Both the position numbers and the translations under genes were made by a program. Source: an uncultured Christensenella sp. (GTDB lineage Bacteria > Bacillota > Clostridia > Christensenellales > UBA1242). From it: a stretch of DNA of 8,969 bases. The stretch lies in contig CASFFI010000063.1 in assembly GCA_949293925.1 (NCBI GenBank), positions 1 to 8,969 of the forward strand. The letters are read 5' to 3'. This document shows, in pieces, positions 5,899 to 8,969 of this stretch (the first letter of the stretch is position 1; each line of letters opens with the position of its first letter). Under the pieces are notes generated by a model. The model saw only the letters and a list, made by a program, of their open reading frames with translations, had not been told where the DNA came from and did not search any database.

Positions 5899-6893
5899 TT
5901 TTAACAACAAAAGAGATTTCGTATTTAAGATTATATAAGCAAGGACTTATAAAAAAATTTAAAGACATTGACACGTTGTTTTGGCACATTGAAATACAAT
6001 CGCAATCAGCGAAAGATGCACTTTTTAATGTAAATTCCAGGTTGATGGTTGAATGTGATTTAAATGAATTACGCAAGGTCGCAATTCGTATTTGGTATAT
6101 TAGAAACACCCTTTTTTACATTTCTAAAAAAAAATATGAACAAGCTGTAGGTGTTAATAATTATATAGGGAACTGGTTTAATCGTAAATATTTATTCAAT
6201 CAAAAAGCTAACGATGACTTTGATAAAATCAAAAATTACTGTTTACGATTTGAAAAAGTTTCGTCTACACAATTATTAGAAAATGATTTTAATGATAAAT
6301 TTATAAAAAATTGGGGAGGTGTTTTTATTGAATTGACAAGGCTTGGCATCGTGTATAATAAAGAAAATAAATTTGTTGACATTAACAAAAGTCATAGAAA
6401 TTTTGATTTTAGTATTGAAAAATTGATGAAGGATTATTTTAGAATATATGGTCCAGCAACTTTAAATGATTTTAAACATTGGTTTGGCTATTCATCTAAA
6501 AAAATTAATTTAATCTTTGAAAATATTAAAAGTGATTTTTTAATGTTAGATGATGGGAATTTAATTTATAAAGAAGATTTAAATTTGTTAATCAAACAAA
6601 AACAAATCCCCATTATTATATTGGGAAAATTCGATAATATTTGTCTTAGTTATAGCGATAAATCTTGGTTAATAGATCAAAGCAAAAAGAATGAAGTCTG
6701 GGGGAAAGCGGGTATAGTTGAAGCTGTTGTATTAGTAAATGGTAAAATAGTGGCTGTTTGGAGACAGCAAGGAAAAATCGTCAAAATTAAACTTGTCCGT
6801 TATTGTGATGATAATACGATGTTAAAAATAAAGCAGTCAATGAAGAAAAAATTTAAAGACTTAAAAACTGTGAGGTTTGTTGATGAGTTTTGA
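5895..6893 (+). CDS. HTH_42 family (AlkZ/YcaQ-like) winged-helix DNA glycosylase homologue, 332 aa
   Basis: The architecture is that of PF06224 (HTH_42). It starts with ISYLRLYKQGL; HIEIQSQSAKDALFNVNSRL (31-50) carries a Q35-S-Q37 pair; RIWYIRNTLFYIS (65-77) matches the family R-x-TLH region; YGPATLNDFKHWFGYS (185-200) is the family signature. Then come LGKFDNICLSYSDK (243-256) and VVLVNGKIVAVWR (278-290). In characterised members the Q-x-Q (AlkZ) or Q-x-D (YcaQ/AlkX) motif holds the catalytic water for excision of alkylated bases and unhooking of interstrand crosslinks. The QSQ here fits the AlkZ branch. AlkZ protects its producer from azinomycin B, and similar genes sit in other genotoxin clusters. 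Its place inside this operon suggests self-resistance (inference). Start ATG 5895 follows AGGGGTAAA; overlaps are four and 11 bases. Confidence 0.82.
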   Translation: MILTTKEISYLRLYKQGLIKKFKDIDTLFWHIEIQSQSAKDALFNVNSRLMVECDLNELRKVAIRIWYIRNTLFYISKKKYEQAVGVNNYIGNWFNRKYLFNQKANDDFDKIKNYCLRFEKVSSTQLLENDFNDKFIKNWGGVFIELTRLGIVYNKENKFVDINKSHRNFDFSIEKLMKDYFRIYGPATLNDFKHWFGYSSKKINLIFENIKSDFLMLDDGNLIYKEDLNLLIKQKQIPIIILGKFDNICLSYSDKSWLIDQSKKNEVWGKAGIVEAVVLVNGKIVAVWRQQGKIVKIKLVRYCDDNTMLKIKQSMKKKFKDLKTVRFVDEF

Positions 6894-7560
6894 TATTTAT
6901 AGATTAAAAAAAGAATGTGATTACTTCTGTAATTATTATGGTCAAGAATTTGTTGAGGGGCTGGGAACAGAAGATATTTTGAAGTTTTTTGATAAATACT
7001 TTGTGGAAGGTGATTGGCTGGATTTGGGCGGGGGCTCATCATCTTTATTGTGGTGGTTGGCTCAGAAGTATTACAATAAAATTGATATAATAGATATTTC
7101 TCAAGAAGCTTTTTTTATAGCAGACTTGATAAAACAAAGTGATTTTAATAAAGGTTGTTTTCAATTCGTGAGAAAACATTACTATAATAAAAATTTGTGT
7201 AAATGCGATATGAATTTTATAGTAAAAGATTTTTTTAAAGACGAATTTGATACGTATAATAAATATCGAAATATAAGTCAAATAGGTCTACTTGGTTTAT
7301 GTAAAAATAAAAAAATGTTCTTTTCAAATTTAACAAAAATTATAAAACTGTTAGCACCGCAGGGAGTAGTTATTAATGCAAATTGGTTATTTAATGATGT
7401 TTATTCAAAGAAAAAGGGGCTGGATAATTCTTATATAAATCAGGGTTTAATTTATGAATTTGCAAATGAAAATGGATTAAAAGTATTGGAATGTAAGTTC
7501 GTTGAGTTTAATGATGATATTAATTATAAAGGAGTTCTCATTTATGTTTTGCAAAAGTAG
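6883..7560 (+). CDS. class I SAM-dependent methyltransferase, 225 aa
   Basis: Motif I is intact: DWLDLGGGSSSLLWWLAQ (44-61). The acidic residue after strand two is D71 in IDIIDISQEAF. ISQIGLLGL and LLAPQGVVINANWLF then fit motifs IV to VI of class I methyltransferases, and the protein ends on a beta strand (GVLIYVLQK). The N-terminal helix CDYFCNYYGQEFVEGLG resembles a small-molecule methyltransferase cap, perhaps of the NNMT/PNMT sort, but I am not certain of the subfamily. A TTG at 6877 is open in frame, but ATG 6883 has GAGG (6872-6875) seven bases before it and is the better start. It overlaps the glycosylase gene by 11 bases and the decarboxylase gene by 17. It may methylate the pathway product or use decarboxylated SAM to transfer an aminopropyl group. 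The substrate is unknown. Confidence 0.75.
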   Translation: MSFDIYRLKKECDYFCNYYGQEFVEGLGTEDILKFFDKYFVEGDWLDLGGGSSSLLWWLAQKYYNKIDIIDISQEAFFIADLIKQSDFNKGCFQFVRKHYYNKNLCKCDMNFIVKDFFKDEFDTYNKYRNISQIGLLGLCKNKKMFFSNLTKIIKLLAPQGVVINANWLFNDVYSKKKGLDNSYINQGLIYEFANENGLKVLECKFVEFNDDINYKGVLIYVLQK

Positions 7561-7891
7561 AGTGTCTTCTCAAAATATAATTGATTTGCATAATTGTCAA
7601 ATTGATTTAAATGATATTGGAACAGTTCAATCTGTAATGAGTAGCATTATTGATAAATATAGACTAACATCAATAAAAACCATTTATCAGCAATTCCCGA
7701 AGCAGGGGATTACTTATATCGATATTTTAACGGAATCGCATTTAATAATACATACATGGCCGGAGATAAAATATGCAAGTATTGATCTATTTTCTTGTTC
7801 TAAAAAAATCAAAGTTGATAAAAATTGGTTTAAAAATCTTTTTAAGTGCAAAAAGATAAAATGTAGTTATGTTAAACATAATATAACTTAA
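7544..7891 (+). CDS. speD: S-adenosylmethionine decarboxylase proenzyme (prokaryotic class 1B), 115 aa
   Basis: Decarboxylates SAM to decarboxylated SAM, the aminopropyl donor, using a pyruvoyl group made by self-cleavage. LTESHLIIHTWPE (62-74) holds the processing site, with cleavage before Ser65. His70 and Cys85 (in IDLFSC) complete the set, equivalent to Ser63, His68 and Cys83 of the Thermotoga maritima enzyme with a constant offset of two. The N-terminal IIDLHNCQID also matches the family, and the length is normal (about 115-130). All visible active-site residues are present, so it should be functional. ATG 7544 has AAAGGAG (7528-7534) nine bases upstream; an ATG at 7502 in the same frame is poorer. 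The gene overlaps the methyltransferase by 17 bases and ends the operon. No spermidine synthase gene is nearby, so its product may not go to polyamines. Also called speH. Confidence 0.93.
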   Translation: MFCKSRVSSQNIIDLHNCQIDLNDIGTVQSVMSSIIDKYRLTSIKTIYQQFPKQGITYIDILTESHLIIHTWPEIKYASIDLFSCSKKIKVDKNWFKNLFKCKKIKCSYVKHNIT

Positions 7892-8030
7892 AAATGATGG
7901 AAAATTAAATATTAAAAACGACATACCTGTGCTAAATCGAGAATTAGAAGATGAAAATGAGAATAAAGATGAGAGGAGATTGAGCTGCTGGAAAAATTAC
8001 TTGGACAAAGCGAAAAATAAAAAGTTTTGA
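7887..8030 (+). pseudogene. possible C-terminal gene fragment after the decarboxylase
   Basis: Starting at the very end of the decarboxylase gene but in another frame, 47 codons stay open to a TGA at 8028-8030. There is no ATG, only a GTG at 7929 without a ribosome-binding site. The translation (NDGKLNIKNDIPVLNRELED, then a charged run, then RLSCWKNYLDKAKNKKF) has protein-like composition. It may be the tail of an eighth gene fused or deleted at this junction, a +1 frameshift extension of the decarboxylase, or chance. I do not recognise a family. Confidence 0.3.
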
Positions 8031-8037
8031 GATGTAA

Positions 8038-8066
8038 AAAAAGCCAGACAATTCGTCTAGCTTTTT
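8038..8066. terminator. bidirectional terminator closing the operon
   Basis: AAAAAGC-C-AGAC (8038-8049) pairs with GTCT-A-GCTTTTT (8055-8066) around AATTC, with one C-A mismatch. T tracts flank it on both strands, so it can end the operon from the left and minus-strand transcription from the right. Confidence 0.8.
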
Positions 8067-8111
8067 AAGTGTGTGTTGGCTACTTAAAATAGGAAGTAGT
8101 AAAAATTATTG

Positions 8112-8387
8112 TCAATTGTTATTATCGTCAAATGTCGCATTATCTATATTACATGATTGATTGGTTTGAGGTGTTCTATTGTTTTTATCTATATCGTAGG
8201 TTAAATCTGTGCAAGAGAAACGACCGATGGCCACTGTTAGAGTCCACACGATCACCTGTGCAATTAAGTCAATTATTCGAATATAAGGAATTATGCTTAA
8301 AGGCAAGAAGATTGTGTTCACAATAATTTCTGTGATGCTAAAAACTAAAAAACAAATAGAGCAAGGAATAAAAATTATGACGAATAA
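8112..8387 (-). pseudogene. remnant of a small membrane protein gene, 5' end missing
   Basis: On the minus strand 91 codons are open from just after a TAG (8390-8388) to a TGA at 8114-8112. The translation has two hydrophobic stretches (VIIFIPCSICFLVFSI and IIDLIAQVIVWTLTVAIG), then RFSCTDLTYDIDKN and a polar Asn-rich tail. It looks far more protein-like than the Tyr/Cys-rich opposite strand. The only usual start in frame near the front is a GTG at 8321, inside the protein and without a ribosome-binding site, so the gene seems 5'-truncated or decayed. A minus-strand promoter at 8630-8602 points at it, and the terminator at 8038-8066 would end it. A plus-strand frame over the same bases (8293-8391, MLKGKKIVFTIISVML onward, after AAGGA) is a weaker alternative. 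Family unknown. Confidence 0.33.
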
Positions 8388-8601
8388 CTAAAAATACCAT
8401 GTTAAAAATTTTACCGGATTAAAAAGGTTTTTAAGTTGGCCAAATATAATTTCTCGAATTCTTTATTTGTATGTGTTGATTGATATCACACGAGTTGGTG
8501 GTGTCACAGTCATTGTATAATAGGTAAACACTCCAATTAAACTAAAATTGTGAATTCCATTAATGTGAAGGGTGTTACAATAAGGGGATACATTGCAAAA
8601 A
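8388..8601. other. non-coding stretch with a G-U-containing hairpin, no convincing gene
   Basis: TGATATCAC (8481-8489) pairs with GTGGTGTCA (8498-8506) over nine positions, two of them G-U, if read as plus-strand RNA; on the minus strand those two become A-C mismatches. A TATAAT at 8516-8521 lacks a good -35. A plus-strand frame ending VLIDITRVGGVTVIV (stop 8518-8520) is open for about 40 codons without a start and may be debris. Confidence 0.3.
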
Positions 8602-8630
8602 AATGTAGCATACTTTATAAAAAAAGTCAA
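8602..8630 (-). promoter_or_regulatory. strong minus-strand promoter
   Basis: On the minus strand TTGACT (8630-8625), a 17-base spacer and TACATT (8607-8602) preceded by TGC form a near-consensus extended -10 promoter. Predicted start is near 8595, reading toward the decayed membrane gene. No well-placed ribosome-binding site and start follow, so the transcript may be non-coding or the leader of a lost gene. Confidence 0.55.
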
Positions 8631-8633
8631 CCT

Positions 8634-8663
8634 AAAGTCAGGCATTTAAGTCTGTCTTTTTTT
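8634..8663 (+). terminator. Rho-independent terminator, plus strand
   Basis: AAAGTCAGGC (8634-8643) pairs with GTCTGTCTTT (8650-8659) with one T-T mismatch and one G-T wobble around ATTTAA, followed by T to 8663. It lies just upstream of the minus-strand promoter and would shield it from plus-strand readthrough. Confidence 0.6.
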
Positions 8664-8818
8664 ATAAAACATAGTAGGACCATTTGACCCCAATTACACA
8701 GAAATAGACCGAAATAGGTAGAAAATTTTAGTCTTTTAACTTTTGATAAAAAATGGTTAAAAAATCTCTATAATGATGATAGTTCAAAAATTAAAAATGG
8801 CTCCAAATATATAATGTA
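8664..8818. other. spacer before the tRNA terminator, nothing recognised
   Basis: No ORF, repeat or strong promoter is seen. A TATAAT at 8769-8774 has only a poorly spaced TTGATA upstream. The stretch around 8681-8717 (TTTGACCCCAATTACACAG, then AGACCGAAATAGG) is less A/T-rich than its surroundings, but I cannot assign it. Confidence 0.25.
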
Positions 8819-8847
8819 AATTTTGGCAAAAATAAAAACCCTTTAAA
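8819..8847 (+). repeat. 29-bp direct repeat, copy 2 (possible att site in the tRNA terminator)
   Basis: Matches 2139-2167 at 28 of 29 positions. Bases 8835-8847 form one arm of the tRNA-Thr terminator, so this copy looks like the original and the one at 2139 like a partial duplicate. Confidence 0.6.
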
Positions 8848-8878
8848 GTGGCTAAATGCCTTTATTTAAAAGGGTTTT
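8829..8878 (-). terminator. terminator of tRNA-Thr
   Basis: On the minus strand AAAACCCTTT and TTTAAAGGGTTTT pair (8878-8866 with 8847-8835, one bulged A), with a small GGC/GCC inner stem, followed by a T-rich tail to 8829. It begins seven bases after the tRNA 3' end. Confidence 0.8.
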
Positions 8879-8885
8879 ATGGGCT

Positions 8886-8961
8886 TGGAGCTGATGATCG
8901 GACTCGAACCGACGACCTATGCCTTACCAAGGCATTGCGCTACCTACTGTGCCACATCAGC
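8886..8961 (-). tRNA. tRNA-Thr (anticodon GGT)
   Basis: A 76-base cloverleaf on the minus strand. The acceptor stem is GCTGATG/CATCAGC (8961-8955 with 8896-8890), with discriminator T and encoded CCA (8888-8886). The anticodon stem ATGCC/GGCAT encloses TTGGTAA, so the anticodon is GGT (8928-8926) and decodes ACC/ACU. The T loop is TTCGAGT. The D stem GCAC/GCGC has an A12-C23 mismatch (8950 with 8939). The promoter lies outside the window. Confidence 0.96.
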
Positions 8962-8969
8962 ATAATGAA

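Noticed and set aside
5861..6109. Minus-strand frame over the glycosylase gene start
   Set aside because: Antisense shadow of two genes with family motifs.
6800..7281. Two minus-strand frames over the second methyltransferase
   Set aside because: Both are shadows with biased Phe/Ile/Tyr composition and no translation signals.
8132..8326. Plus-strand 64-codon frame opposite the membrane-protein remnant
   Set aside because: Tyr/Cys/Arg-rich composition typical of a shadow frame, no ribosome-binding site, and the opposite strand reads better.
8463..8645. Minus-strand 60-codon frame
   Set aside because: It starts upstream of the strong minus-strand promoter and runs through it, so it is unlikely to be translated.
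1..8969. CRISPR array, insertion sequence or integrase
   Set aside because: No regularly spaced repeats, no transposase or recombinase motifs in any frame examined, and no IS-type terminal inverted repeats.

Overview
The window is very AT-rich DNA. It has strong GGAGG-type ribosome-binding sites, extended -10 promoters, a DUF1273 (YpsA/SLOG) gene end and a tRNA-Thr whose CCA is encoded. This points to a low-GC Bacillota (Firmicutes) chromosome; I cannot name the species. The sequence reads as an accessory region ending at a tRNA gene.

Layout. (1) Positions 1-266 hold the 3' end of a DUF1273/SLOG gene that stops early. A promoter and an unrecognised 464-residue protein follow (372-1766), then a clean terminator. 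(2) Positions 1849-2199 hold a short transcription unit with its own promoter and terminator, encoding a hydrophobic peptide of 36-43 residues that looks like a type I toxin or holin-like peptide. (3) Positions 2200-2558 are non-coding except for the operon promoter, a leader hairpin and a possible 23-codon leader ORF. (4) Positions 2559-7891 are one tightly packed seven-gene operon in which every gene overlaps the one before it. The order is ASCH-domain protein, free-standing class I aminoacyl-tRNA-synthetase-like catalytic domain, alanine-dehydrogenase-family enzyme, methyltransferase-fold protein with a degenerate SAM loop, HTH_42 (AlkZ/YcaQ-like) DNA glycosylase homologue, second methyltransferase, and pyruvoyl-dependent S-adenosylmethionine decarboxylase. 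(5) Positions 7887-8885 hold gene debris on both strands, terminators and a good minus-strand promoter. (6) A minus-strand tRNA-Thr(GGT) and its terminator close the window.

How the operon may work (inference). The decarboxylase makes decarboxylated SAM, but there is no spermidine synthase. Two methyltransferase-fold proteins could instead use SAM or decarboxylated SAM as methyl or aminopropyl donors. The synthetase-like protein could activate an amino acid without charging a tRNA, and the dehydrogenase-like protein could supply or modify an amino or keto acid. HTH_42 glycosylases occur as self-resistance genes beside clusters for DNA-alkylating metabolites. The simplest reading is therefore a compact, undescribed pathway for a small amino-acid/SAM-derived metabolite, possibly genotoxic, with its own DNA-repair immunity gene. 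No exporter is visible.

A 29-bp near-perfect direct repeat lies at 2139-2167 and 8819-8847, the latter being one arm of the tRNA-Thr terminator. It brackets the operon and could mark the ends of an inserted segment, although no integrase is present between the copies.
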